Shown one piece after another: positions 32,250 to 43,048 of a DNA stretch of 64,000 nucleotides. The position numbers were made by a program, and so were the translations under genes. Under the pieces are notes generated by a model. It ran no database searches. It was given only the letters and a program-made list of their open reading frames with translations, and was not told the origin of the DNA. Positions within the stretch are counted from its first letter, which is position 1, and each line of letters starts with the position of its first letter. The DNA is taken from the NCBI GenBank assembly GCA_963969495.1, contig OZ018323.1, positions 68,035,720-68,099,719 on the forward strand, read 5' to 3'. This DNA comes from Ceratothoa steindachneri (Eukaryota > Arthropoda > Malacostraca > Isopoda > Cymothoidae).

Positions 32250-34440
32250 TTAATCGAGACGCGTTATCTCCCATAACAATCGATGTAATGTAACCAGCTA
32301 TGCCGTGAAGACAGACGCAGCATCTAATAGAGCCCCAGTACCTTCTAACAGAAGGGATACGGTGTAGAAACTGATCCTCTCCGTGTATACCGGCACTGAT
32401 ACGTGGCACGAAGTGTGCTCTAAAAAGGTAGAACGCAATACACCCGGCGCTGTAGAAGCTTTGGGAGCAGAGGCATGGCACCAAAAGTCAAAGGTGGTAC
32501 CCTCCAGTGTGGATTCCTGGACAGAACTTGATGCGCTACTGGTCCGAGAGCTACAACGTGATCTCGAAGGAGTTTCTTATCCATAAACACAAAGGGTTTA
32601 ATATATGACTGGAGTCTCTCGGTCGCATAGGCATCATCGAGATCCGTTGTGGACGCCTCACCTTGGTAGCTCATATTGGTAACCTGAAGGTCTCTTTTAC
32701 CCGCGCCATAGACATTTTTCATTCCGTGATGTTCAGCATTTGGAGTGCTCAAAGTGCTACAGCCTTACCTTTCTACCGCTCTTTTGTGATTGAGGAAGCC
32801 GCCGGGCTCGCTGGTACAGGTGCATAATTCATCTCTCCACCATCGACAAGTAAGATCTCAATGGGAGACGTGCGGAAGGCACCGGCATCAGGCGGAGATC
32901 GATGTGTTGGATCAAGTGTACCTTCTGTCATACACGCTCGTTTTTGGAGGCATAAAACTCGCATCCATAGTCAACTTTCGAACGCACAAAGGATCGGTAA
33001 GAGGGTAAGGCTGTAGTCCTTTCAGCACCCCAATGCTGAATGTCACGGAACGAAGAATGTCCATGGCGCGAGTAAAAGAGACCTTAAGGTTACGAATATG
33101 AGCTACCCAGGTGAGGCGTCGGTCGAAAACAAGACTAAGGAAGCCTTGCGAACCCACCACTTCCAGGCGAACCCCGTTTAAAAACAGGTCCGGGTCGGGG
33201 TGGAGCCCCGGATGGCGGCAGAATTACACCATCATAGTCTTAGCCAAGGAAAAATAAAACCTGTGCTCTTCGGCATAGCGAGAGATGCGGTTCAATGACT
33301 GTTGCAGTCGACAGTCCAGAGTTGGAATCTTGGCCGTATCAAAAGAAATCGAAAAGCCGTCCACGTAGAGCGTAGCGAAAACAACTTTCGGTAGCACTAA
33401 GGTGATGCCGTTGATATTTAGAGCAAAGAGTGTGACACTGAGGAGACTTACATGTGAGACATCTTCTTCCTGCTACATTGTGCCGGAAAGGGCTTCTCCC
33501 CGCACACCCACCTTTACGCATAATTAAGGATCTCTCAGAAACTCAGAAATAAAGATTGGTAGGCGTCCCCTAGCCCCCATCGTCAAGAGGAAAGTCTCCA
33601 TGATACCCTATAGATATGCTGTATCATAGGGCTTCTCCAGATCGAAAAAAATATCGCGGCGTGATGCTGCCTAAGAAGGAAAGCCTCACAGATGGCATTT
33701 TCCAGTCTGAGTAGAGCATCCAACGTGGAGTGGAATTTGTGTAAGCTGCACTGTGCTGAAGAAAGGTGGCCTCCGCTGTCCAGAATAAAGCTTAGTCCTA
33801 CATCTACCAATTTCTCCATCAACTTTCACACGCAGGAGGCTAGAGAGATTCGGCGGAAACTAGCAGGGATAGAGTGATCTCTCCCTGGTTTGCGAAAAGG
33901 GGGCACAGTAGTCATTTGCCAAGTGTCAGGGAGGATACCCTCGGTCCAGATTTTGTTGTATAAATCTAACAGAAAGGTCATGTCTATCTCACCTAGATGT
34001 CGGAGCATGACAATCAGAACATCGACCGAGACAGAGGTGGTGTTTGCGCACGAAGCGAGAGTGGAATGTAACTCATTCAATTCAAACTTGCCGTTGAAGG
34101 GTTCTCCGCCTCTGGAAGCAAAGTACAATAGGTGGCCTATAGCGACATCCAAGCGTCCATTGAATGTTGTCGGAGTAGCATCCAGGCTAGAGAATTCAGG
34201 AAAAATGTAGTAAAGGACTCCACCACGGACGCAGTGTCTGAGATTGCGGTCCGGTCCCATTCTTATGGAAAACGTGAAGGGGGGGGGGAGGATCTTGCGA
34301 GAACTTACCCGGAAACATCTTGACTCGCTTGCACACCTCTGTGGCGGGTGTACTTCGAAATATACCTGAACCTAGCCCTAGATCGACGAAATTCACGGAC
34401 AGTGAAATCGTTCGGGCGGTGCTTATAGCGTATGTAGGCA
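32250..34440 (-). pseudogene. Jockey-type LINE ORF2: RT and RNase H, broken
   Basis: The minus strand reads in order NGKFELNELHSTLASCANTT, SVDVLIVMLRHLGEIDMTFL, YNKIWTEGILPDTWQMTTV and PPFRKPGRDHSIPASFRRIS (RT fingers, 34150-33840). Then LGLVFDR-type spacing continues with KFHSTLDALLRLENAICEAF (palm helix, 33750-33690), a region around LFALNINGI near 33400, where a catalytic box would be expected but is unclear, SLVFDRRLTWVAHIRNLK and ILRSVTFSIGVLKGLQPY (thumb, 33130-33000). Near 32410-32300 another frame gives VYTERISFYTVSLLLEG then ASVFTA, an RNase H domain in which the expected catalytic Asp of YTDG is Glu. Stops and frameshifts are frequent. The matching ORF1 lies upstream at 35700-36240. 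Confidence 0.65.
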
Positions 34441-35700
34441 TAACGTTTCTGTTTGAGGGACATGCAAAACGGCCAGCTTTTCAAGCAATAGTAATCAGGC
34501 CCAGGGCAATGAGGTTGCCTGAGAACTCACCCGCCTCATCCAACAACCTAAACTCCTAGACCTGGACAGAGAAATCAGTCATTTCTTGAAATGTGGACCA
34601 CCGCGCCCGCGCCAAGCACTACGAGGTGGTCGCTCAGGTGGCAGCGGTCCAGAAAATGATATTTGAATGCTAAAGGGATAACTACCATGGAAGTTATTGA
34701 CTATCTCCCACCCAAAATTAGGCTGCGCATCTGGGGAGCAGAGGGATACATCAAAAACAGGAAAATGAAGCGGTTATTGGGCAGTGATTCGTAAACTCAT
34801 CCACATTTAGGAAACTTATTTTTAGCTCGTCGATCATGTCGGAAAGGACCTGAGCCCTTGGATTGATTGAGTAGTCGCTAAGAGGGGGTGTCTACCGTTC
34901 AAATTCCTGAGCAGTCGGAGGTAATTTCATTCAAAGAATATGCCCTCCAGGCCGAGCTTGGGAAGATGCAGCGTCCATTTTCAAAGAGAAGACCCGCAGG
35001 GAATGGACGTACACTTCACAGAGGGAGAAATACGGGCATTGTTTTTTAAACAATTCGCTGAAGGCGCTGTCACTTTCGAGGATTTATCGAGAGGTGGGGG
35101 GGGGGGCGCTATGTGAGTCGCTTCCTCCCTCCGCCCTGAAAATTATGGTAAGTGGGCGGGCCACCCAGTCCTTCCTTGGTTGGAATCGTAGGAACCGAAG
35201 CTCCTTTGGTGCTGTTCTCTTTTCAGGGAACAGCTTTAGGAAACACGGAAGACGGCATCACGACCACCTTCAGGGATGTTGCTTCCTGAGAGTCTAAAGA
35301 ATCGGTGGAGGTTCGCAGCGGTTGCGCTTTACGGAAAACGCTCACGTTGGGGAAGGATGGATGACCTGGTTTTAGCCGCCAGCTCTATCAGAGGAGCGCC
35401 CGGGGAGAGTATAACCCCCAGAATGGTTACGAATGGTTGTGGAAACGACCGTGCTCGTAGGCTTGGGAAGGACAGCAGCAGAAGGTGCATTTAAAAAATT
35501 GAGGCATAAGACTGGGACGTCTTATGCCTCAATTTTTAAAATGAACCTGGGCGTGCCAGGACCAAGTCCTTAGTCTCGCGAAATCAGAGACGATCCGTAG
35601 CTTGTAAGGCTTGGATTTCCTTTTCTAGGAGATACGCGCGACATTAGTTCAAAGAAGCGTGGTGCGGCTCTCTGAAATTGGCACACTTATTTATACACAA
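34441..35700 (-). other. Probable endonuclease part of the Jockey-type LINE, not readable
   Basis: By position this segment should encode the endonuclease of ORF2. I could not identify the catalytic motifs by eye, and frames are badly broken. A strong hairpin lies at 35488-35543. Confidence 0.3.
35488..35543. repeat. Inverted repeat, ~22-bp arms, 6-base loop
   Basis: The arm 35491-35512 (ttaaaaaattgaggcataag then ac) pairs with 35519-35540 with a single mismatch at its base, around the loop tgggac. It lies between the gag-like ORF1 and the RT part of a Jockey-type LINE. It may mark a template-switch event at the time of insertion. Confidence 0.8.
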
Positions 35701-35709
35701 TAGGGACTT

Positions 35710-36240
35710 ATTTTTTACTGTCTTGGAGCAACTCTCAGACTTCAGGTAAACTTGCCTATCCACGTCTACAGGAGTGACTCGTATGGCCGAAGCAGTGGCA
35801 ATTGTAGCACCTCCCCGGCAGTGGTATGAATGCCTTCACGCAGTAGCGATACCAACCGGCACGCACCGACTCACGTAGCCGGTTACGGTCGAATGAGAAG
35901 AAGAGTGCAAATCTAGATCTCCAGGCCCCTCCATGTTTCTCACTGCACATTCAAACTTGATCGCCCCGTGCTCGGCCAACTCTAAGTTGATATATTCTAT
36001 GGAGTAGTCCACGAGTTTCCTCGTATAAACCACTTCTTTCACTAAACTCATGGTATGGTGCGGCGTCACATTCACCGGGATGCCATTAAGTATCAGAAAG
36101 GCACTAATCATGGCCGCATCAGAAGGGTACAATGCACTCAACAGAAGGTTCCTTTCAGAGAAACGGATCACATTCGGCTCTCTACCAATCATGCTAGATA
36201 ATTCGCTTCTCTGATGGATCATGTTGCCCTTTACCAACAT
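35710..36240 (-). pseudogene. Jockey-type LINE ORF1 (gag-like, zinc knuckle)
   Basis: A 134-residue frame starting MLVKGNMIHQRSELSSMI runs through an RNA-binding-like region (NLLLSALYPSDAAMISAFLI, then VNVTPHHTMSLVKEVVYTRK). After a frameshift it continues as FDRNRLRESVRAGWYRYCVK, AFIPLPGRCYNCHCFGHTSH and SC: a CxxCxxxGHxxxxC zinc knuckle preceded by the GW-(R/Y) stretch common in Jockey gag-like proteins. Such proteins coat LINE RNA and guide it to the nucleus. Later knuckles are lost. It stands upstream of the RT at 32250-34440 in the same orientation. Confidence 0.68.
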
Positions 36241-36249
36241 GCTGCCATC

Positions 36250-38880
36250 TGTGGATCAAATAATCAAAAACGTTAAATCCAGCGGGCTAAAAAATGACAG
36301 GTAGTCTCTGATTGAGGGCCGCCGACGCAATCGAGGCTCCGCTCAGCGTACTTATGACTTTGGTCTTCATCTGGGTTTCCTTGAACAACGGTGCCTCGTG
36401 GTCGGACGTACCGATCTTGAGCTGGTCGTTTGCCGAAGCGACAGCGGACCCGTCCTTACCCGGAGCCCCAGAATATGCACCTAGACCAAATGGATCTGCC
36501 TAGGCAAGATCTTTTTCCAAGATAGACAAAGGCTTGGCTGTCAAGGGGGCACCAGTCTTGGGAGCCAGTCCCTTCTCTCCTTGTGAGTCCTCAGGGACCC
36601 GAGCCGGCTGAGAAGAATCTTGCACAGGGGTGGACGTCAGTTCGGCGTTTGGCACCGAGCACGGGTTCTTCCCTATTCAAGATCCTGCCATCTGGTACTG
36701 GTTCACCTCCGTAACCATGTCCAGCTCAGAGAGGACCTCCATCTAGCCATCCCATCCCAAATAGCACAGATTTCTTAGATGGCTATTTATTTTCATCTTG
36801 GGGCGGTGGGCAGACCAATAGTAGGGAAAATAGGGGTACTAGCACGCAGAACCCCAGTAAACTAAGGATACAAGTCTGGACTGAAGGTGGCACGGTTTAA
36901 CGGACCCCGGTCTCGCTTGCTCGTCTATGTGAGTCGGCCTTATCGAGTCGCTCTCACCTGCAGCGGTCGATTCTGCAGTTCCTTTTGAAAGGAAAGGGGG
37001 GACCACCGCATTTCTATAAGTATCGTCCCTCATGGGCGATTCCAAAGAGGTGGGTGAGGGGGAAACCTCTCACTTGTATGCGTAGTGGAGGAGTAAACCT
37101 GCTTTCCGGTAGAAAGTTGTAGGGGTCCTTGAGAAAGGACAGATGGACGATGGAGGGCCTCTTTCCTTGAGATGGAACTGCCCGCGGGCGGCTCTAACGA
37201 TGGCAAAGGGCAAGCCCCTTTGTCGTATGGGGATGGTGAGGGGGAAGCCACTCTGGTCGCTCACAATTAATTTCTATTCTTGTCAGGATTAGTATGAAAA
37301 AAAAGAGAAAAATGCATGTAAAGTAGATACTTTGACCTTTCAATGCTTTGGAAAGTTAAGTAAAAAGTCTCCATAGGATCAGAAAATTCCAGGATGTGAT
37401 CATTTACGCATACTCGGCCTACGGGTCGAGCGTTGATGGGCTTTGGTAACCCGGGCCGCCATTTAGACGAAATTCTTCTGGAACTTTAACCATGATGGAT
37501 GGTGCCGACATAGCCACCTTTTTTGTACTAAAGGAAGGTGAACAGAGTCAACGGCACAACACACCACGTACCTAGTACTTTCCTTAGCCAGCGGACTTTC
37601 GGCCCTCGCAGCAATTAGTGACACCACAGTATACTCTGCCACTCGACTAAGGACCCATAAGAGGACGAAAGCGCACCCGGCAGCCAGAAACTCTGTGGAC
37701 AGAAGAGCAGGTTTGGAAGGGCGTAGGCAGGTATGTAATAAAGAGAAGTTGTGATAGGTGGGCCCACGGTTAGGGTGGTTGATTACCTATTATTATCATA
37801 ACATGATGCTATCTCTTTCAGGTATCAAGTGTAACAAGGCTAAACAGGACACCCCGCTTCATGGAAGAGCCGTAAGTAGGAAGCTCCCTTGCCCAGAGAA
37901 ATAGGAAAGGGTGAAGACGCCTCCCTGTTAAGAGTTTGGAGGGGCCCCTGAGAAAGCTTAGAGGGCAGGCACCTTTTTTTAGTGTCAGAGTTTCTCGACT
38001 GTTCAAGAAGGTGTAAAGAGGAAACGCCTTTAACAGTTTAAGGTGGTATTCAAGGAACCCCCCACCAGTCAAAGATGTTGTCCCGGGCCTCACCCACAAC
38101 ACCAAAGTGAGGCGAGGTTTCTTTTTTCTTTAGTACTTCTTTTTTTTTATTCAGGCCATCTTTTAGACTGTATGAAAAAAATATAAATAAATGGGTGGTG
38201 GACTATATGTTGCGGTCAGCCTCTCCCACCTATCCTATCACGGATTTGCAGACCTTTCAGGGGCTCCAACTCGACGCGTAAAGTGTGCTATCGTATGGCC
38301 TTTAGAACAGACACACTGACTGGAAGTTGTCCAGTAGACGCTCACTCTCCAAGACGGCCAGAGCTTGAAGTTCTGTTATGTTACAGATTCAGAGACTTTC
38401 ATTTGGCCTGGCAGACAACAAGGCAGTAAAGCCAACCCCTATAAGCAGGATAGCCTTATTCCCCCTTGAACGGCCGCAGGTGGGTTGTCAGTCCATTACA
38501 CGTAAGGAAGTAGTTATTGGATCAAAACCGCACATCCTATTATTCGTGCTCCAACGCTCAGGACACATCAAGCCTGATCTCTTGAAATCTGTGGGCGGTT
38601 TTTATAGAGGTTCCAACTCCTCTTCTGAAGCGACATGCGACAAATAATCAGGGCCTAAAACTAGATAGAGAAGAAAATAAATAAGTGGAAAGAGGGGATA
38701 AACTTAGAAAAAATGGGTGTATAGAGATAAGAGTGGAATGCACCAGATTTCCCAGTCTCGGCCAACGAGTTGAAGATAACTCAGTGAATCAGGCCTTCCT
38801 TGCGGGCACCTGGCCTTGGAGAAGGACGTATCGTTTATCCAGTTATCCAGTGTCGTAGTTTATACAAGCCCCCTCCCCCC
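36250..38880. other. Probable 5' region of the Jockey-type LINE, with repeated segments
   Basis: There is no convincing coding. Minus-strand open frames near 37030-37264 and 37818-38105 share short words (KGACPLxS, STGK/LTGR) about 850 bp apart, and gtatgaaaaaaa occurs at both 37290 and 38172. This hints at two divergent 5' repeats. The block 37370-37760 shares ggatcagaaa, gatgtgatcatttac, gcatactc and gataggtggg with 54700-55095, so it is a dispersed repeat. Confidence 0.35.
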
Positions 38881-38892
38881 ACCTCCAGGATA

Positions 38893-39896
38893 AACAAGGA
38901 CTGCTGACCAAAAGTCGCGTGCTCTCATTTATTCTGATTTATGACCTCACGACCTTTAAAACTTTCAAAGATTCCCGGACTAACCTTGGGAGGACCTTGG
39001 TAATTATATCATTAAAAATAGAGTGTAAAACAACACAAGGGTTTCAAATATCGTTAGAATCGGTCGAATAATTATGATATTATTACCAAATAATTCACCG
39101 GGTAACCTTGGGAGGACTTTGGCAATTATATCATTCGAAAGATAATGCAAAACAACATAAGGGTCTCAAATTATGTTAGAATCGGCCAAATAGTATGATT
39201 TTATAACAAAAACAAAATAATTCCCTGGCTAACCTTGGTAGGACCTTGGCAATTATACCATTCGAAAGGGAATGTAAAACGAACACAAGAGTTTCAAATA
39301 TCGTTAGAATCGGTCGAATAATTATGATATTATTACCAAATCCAAATAATTCACCGGGTAACCTTAGGAGGACTTTGACAATTATATCATTCAAAAGAAA
39401 ATGTAAAACAACATAAGGGTTTCAAATTATGTTGGAATCGGCCGAATAGTTATGATTTTATTACCAAAACAAAATAATTCCCTGGCTAACCTTGATAGGA
39501 CATTGGCAATTAAATCATTCGAAAGAGAATGCAAAACAACAAAAGGTTTTCAAATCTCGTTAGAATCGGCCGAATAGTTATGATGTTATTGTCAAATAAT
39601 TCCACGGCTAACCTTGGGAGGACTTTGACAATCATATCATTCGAAAGAAAATGTAAAACAACGTAAAGGTTTTATATTTCATTAGAATCTGCTGAATAAT
39701 TATGATGTTATTGCTGAAACAATATAATACTCGGGCTAACCTTGGGAGGACCTTGACAATTATATATCATTTCAAATTTCGTTAGAATCGGACGAATAGT
39801 TACAATGTTATTACAAAAAAAGAAGCGAAACGGCGACCGACCGACCGACATAGTGAGATATAGAGTCACTTGTGACTAGACTCGCACGCAACTAAA
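38893..39896 (+). mobile_element. Helentron/HINE-like repeat with ~120-bp minisatellite, copy 3
   Basis: The block starts aacaagg, ctgctgacc, aaaagtcgcgtgctctca. About eight units follow with taaccttgggagga, cattcgaaaga, aatgcaaaacaac and ttagaatcggccgaatagt, and it ends ccgaccgacatagtgagat, gtcacttgtgac, tcgcacgcaact. It is the longest of the three copies, with more units than the ones at 16 and 18 kb, so array length changes while the ends stay the same. Confidence 0.6.
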
Positions 39897-39899
39897 AAA

Positions 39900-41430
39900 A
39901 TTAGTAAGGAAAATGGTGAAAGTAAATAGCGTGAAAATAGTCAAAGATATTAGGTCATTCCGTAGATGTCGTGGTATGACATTACATTATATCAATACCA
40001 TATTATATCTACGGGAGAGGACCAATAACTTGAAAGAGAACCGACAAAAGGGACGGAAAACCACGCGTTCAGACGGGCTGAGTAACGAGAGAGTGCAACG
40101 AGGTCAGGCAAATTATGGACAATGGCAAAGTTCAAGGTTATTTAAAGAGACATGTATAAAAATAGAATTTTATTTACACAAAAAAATTAATAAGAGAATT
40201 GAAGGGTAAAATTACCTCAGAGAATTAACGGGCAAAAATCACATCAATAAACGAAGGGGGGGGGAGATTAACTCAATTGGGTTACTGAAGGGGGGGGGGG
40301 AGGTTGGCTTACGGATGTCTTCTGCTCTTGAGGTGAGGCCGCTTGAACTTCAAAGCGGGAGGTTGGAGTGATGATGGTTCTCCAAAAGCAAAGGGAGGGG
40401 GGGGGGGGGTAACTTCCGGTCAAGGGGAGAGTATTTCGGCTACCCGAAATGAGTTGGGCTTCGACAGGAGTTGATGAAAGAAGTCGGAAAAATCACTCGG
40501 GGCGATCTTTCAGTGGAATTACCTCCTGGCTGGGGCTAATTCCAAATACACAAAATAGTCCAGCTGTCACTTTGATTTGTTGCTAGCACTTGACTTGTAA
40601 CCATGGGGAAATCTTCTTGGTTCTGGCGAGACTTCTCAACTCCGTGTGTCTTCCGGGGAGTCGAGCGTTATTTATATCCGAGGCTATCCCTGGAGTTGGG
40701 GGTTAGCGGGAAACAGCTCTACTCTCGAAGGGCCTCGAATCTTCTGGCAGAGCTATTTTAGCCCGCATAAAGGTGAATCGTGGGGGACTCGATTCGAGGC
40801 TACCGCTGTTGGAAAAAGGGGGGGAGGTAGGCTTACCACTTTAGTCCTAGCCAGGCCTTTTTCTACACATGGGAGTTCCTTTCTGCTAAAGATCTTCCAC
40901 GTGGGGATTCCCTCACAGTAGGTAACACAGCATTTTTTTTTTTTTTACCCGAGGAAACGTTCGTTTCAAAGACGAACCCCGTTCAGGACGAGTAGTGAAA
41001 TTTGCTAAAAATCTTTTAAAAATAACGGAGAGAAAATTACATGGTAACTGTTGCACAATTGGCCAAAAAACTATTTTCAGCTCATTTCTCTCTCTGTGCA
41101 TTGGCATTTAAGGAAGATAAGCAAGGTTTCACGATTGAGGCAAAGGATTCTTCACGACCTGTCAGAGGTATACTTGAAACAAAGAATCACCATGTGTTCA
41201 TCTCTTTTCTCGACTAAAAGCTTAAGTATGGTCTCGCTTGCGACATGATTAATGCTGGCATTTTTTTTTAAAGTGCTGCATATAAACGGCTAAACAGCAC
41301 AATAAACCTATTTGATGATAGTCTGATTTAGGTTAGAGTGTTAAAATTCAAAATGGATTGTTACTCATATTACACCAAACGCAAAAGATAATCTTGGAAA
41401 GTGTCAATTGACGCTCTCAAAAAACACCCT
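39900..41430. other. Unassigned; G-run-rich, LTR-like block at ~40240-40920
   Basis: Several runs of 8 to 14 G (40254, 40290, 40395, 40810) separate unique sequence with a minus-strand TATA-like ggatataaataacg near 40660. The composition resembles the LTR at 42092-42768, which also has G runs and a minus-strand TATA. It may be a solo LTR of a related element, but I could not align the two. The segment 40930-41430 next to the CR1 copy shows nothing recognisable. Confidence 0.25.
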
Positions 41431-41438
41431 CACAGCGG

Positions 41439-42091
41439 TTATGTGCCCAAACGGCTACTTTTCAAGGCTTTGTCTAGACGTGACTTAAACTGCTCAACAG
41501 AATTGCTGTTGACAAATTCCACTGGAAGTGCGTTCCATGTACCACAGATGCTGTATTTGAAAAATTTCCCACATACATCACGGTGGTAACGCTTCAGCTC
41601 AAGTTTGTAGCCGTGGTTTCTGGTTTTATTCTTCTTAAGCTGGAAAATATCTCTGTAGTCTACATTGTCGAAGCCTCGAAGCATTTTAAACACTTCAATA
41701 GGCTTACCACGCAGACTCCGCCTCCGGGCCTCCAACGAGAACAAATCTAATTCTCGTAATCTATCTTCATAACTTTTGTGTCTGATAGAGGAAATCAGTT
41801 TGGTTGCCCTGGCTTGCACACGTTCCAATCTCGTAATGTCCTTTCGAAACGAAGGAATCCAAAATTGTACGGCATACTCCAAGTGCGGCCAGACAAGGGA
41901 GTGGTACAAACAAAGTACAATCTCCTTGTTCCGATATCCAAACTGTCGCTTTATGTAGCCTAACATCCTTTGGGCTTTCTTTTCCGCCTCAATACGCAGC
42001 TAAGAGAACTTGAGGTCACTAGTTATAGTTACACCCAAGTCCTTCTTAGTATCATTGCATTCAAGAGCAGTGCTCTTAAGGATATAGTGCG
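41439..42091 (-). pseudogene. CR1-like RT, C-terminal segment (after the LTR insertion)
   Basis: The minus strand reads from KKDLGVTITSDLK through a stop near 42001 (in place of a Lys/Gln codon before RIEAEKKAQR) and MLGYIKRQFGYRNKEIVLCL, HLEYAVQFWIPSFRKDITRL, ERVQARATKLISSIRHKSYE, CGTWNALPVEFVNSNSVEQF and KSRLDKALKSSRLGT to a stop. This is the RT thumb and C-terminal domain of the CR1-like family. The other side of the break is at 48893. Confidence 0.88.
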
Positions 42092-42768
42092 TGTCGTAGT
42101 GGTATGTTTTAAGGGGCGTGAGTTACTTCTATGATGAAGTAACTGGTGTATCGACTTCTAATCTTCTTGTCTGGCTGAAAGATCGATCTTCACGAACTAA
42201 TCTTTCTTCTGGCAAATCGACTTCTAATAATCTTCTTGTCTGGCCGATGGATCGATCTTCACGAACTAATCCTACTCTGGCGTATCGACTTCTGATAATC
42301 CTCTCCTCTTTCTTTGCGGGGCTTATTTATAGGCGGATTGCCGCCCCATCTAAAGGGGGAAGTGACCAGGCCACAGAGGCAAAGGAGGTGGGGGGGGGGC
42401 GAATGGTGAGTTAGCATCTGGGGAGAGCGAGAATTCCTGAGGTGGCACTGGGGTGCCCAAGTCAGCTCGCAAATTAGAGGCTCGCAACCGCACCGCTACT
42501 TGGCGTGCCTTCTGACTCGCACCGCTTTTTTTTCCATAACCACGGGTTTATGGGTCTCGTAGGTAATTGGATCGTTAGAGCGTCGTTTAAGGACCTTAGG
42601 TGGTTGCCTTAAAACAGATGTTAGCTCCAACTGCCCACAGCGGCGGGGAGATCTCACATGGTAAGCAGTTTCGCCTGCTACCTTTCCCACGCTTCTCCTC
42701 ATAAGGGAAGGGGGGGCTTTAATGTACCTATACTTCTCCAGGATGCTTAATGTAGCCATTTCTCTACA
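42092..42768 (-). repeat. 3' LTR, 677 bp
   Basis: On the plus strand it starts tgtcgtagtggtatg and ends ctctaca, so in element orientation TGTAGAG...ACGACA. A TATA box (tataaata, minus strand) lies at 42324-42332. Two direct repeats of about 58 bp with gatcgatcttcacgaacta (42180-42290) lie downstream of it. A G run at 42391 follows. It lacks about 870 bp present in the 5' LTR. Confidence 0.88.
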
Positions 42769-42783
42769 TTTCCCTTCCTCCTT
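42769..42783 (-). promoter_or_regulatory. Polypurine tract
   Basis: On the minus strand AAGGAGGAAGGGAAA lies directly before the 3' LTR start TGTAGAG. This is where plus-strand DNA synthesis starts in LTR retroelements. A second G-rich run (42796-42808) is next to it. Confidence 0.75.
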
Positions 42784-43048
42784 AAGAAATTAACGGGAGG
42801 GGGGGGGGTCCAATCCGACGCTTACAATAATATACATGGGTAACTTACGGAACATTATATTATACAATTAATTCTAGTTCACTCGGGAATGCCTCGATAA
42901 CATTTAACCTGACCTTACATTAATTCCTATATTACTGTGCCAACTTAGGATTTTCTTACCTACCACTAGGGGGTTACTCGCCCCTACTTACTTACAATTC
43001 TACTGTTTTACACTTAACTTTGCTATAATACAATAGTTGGGCTGCTCC

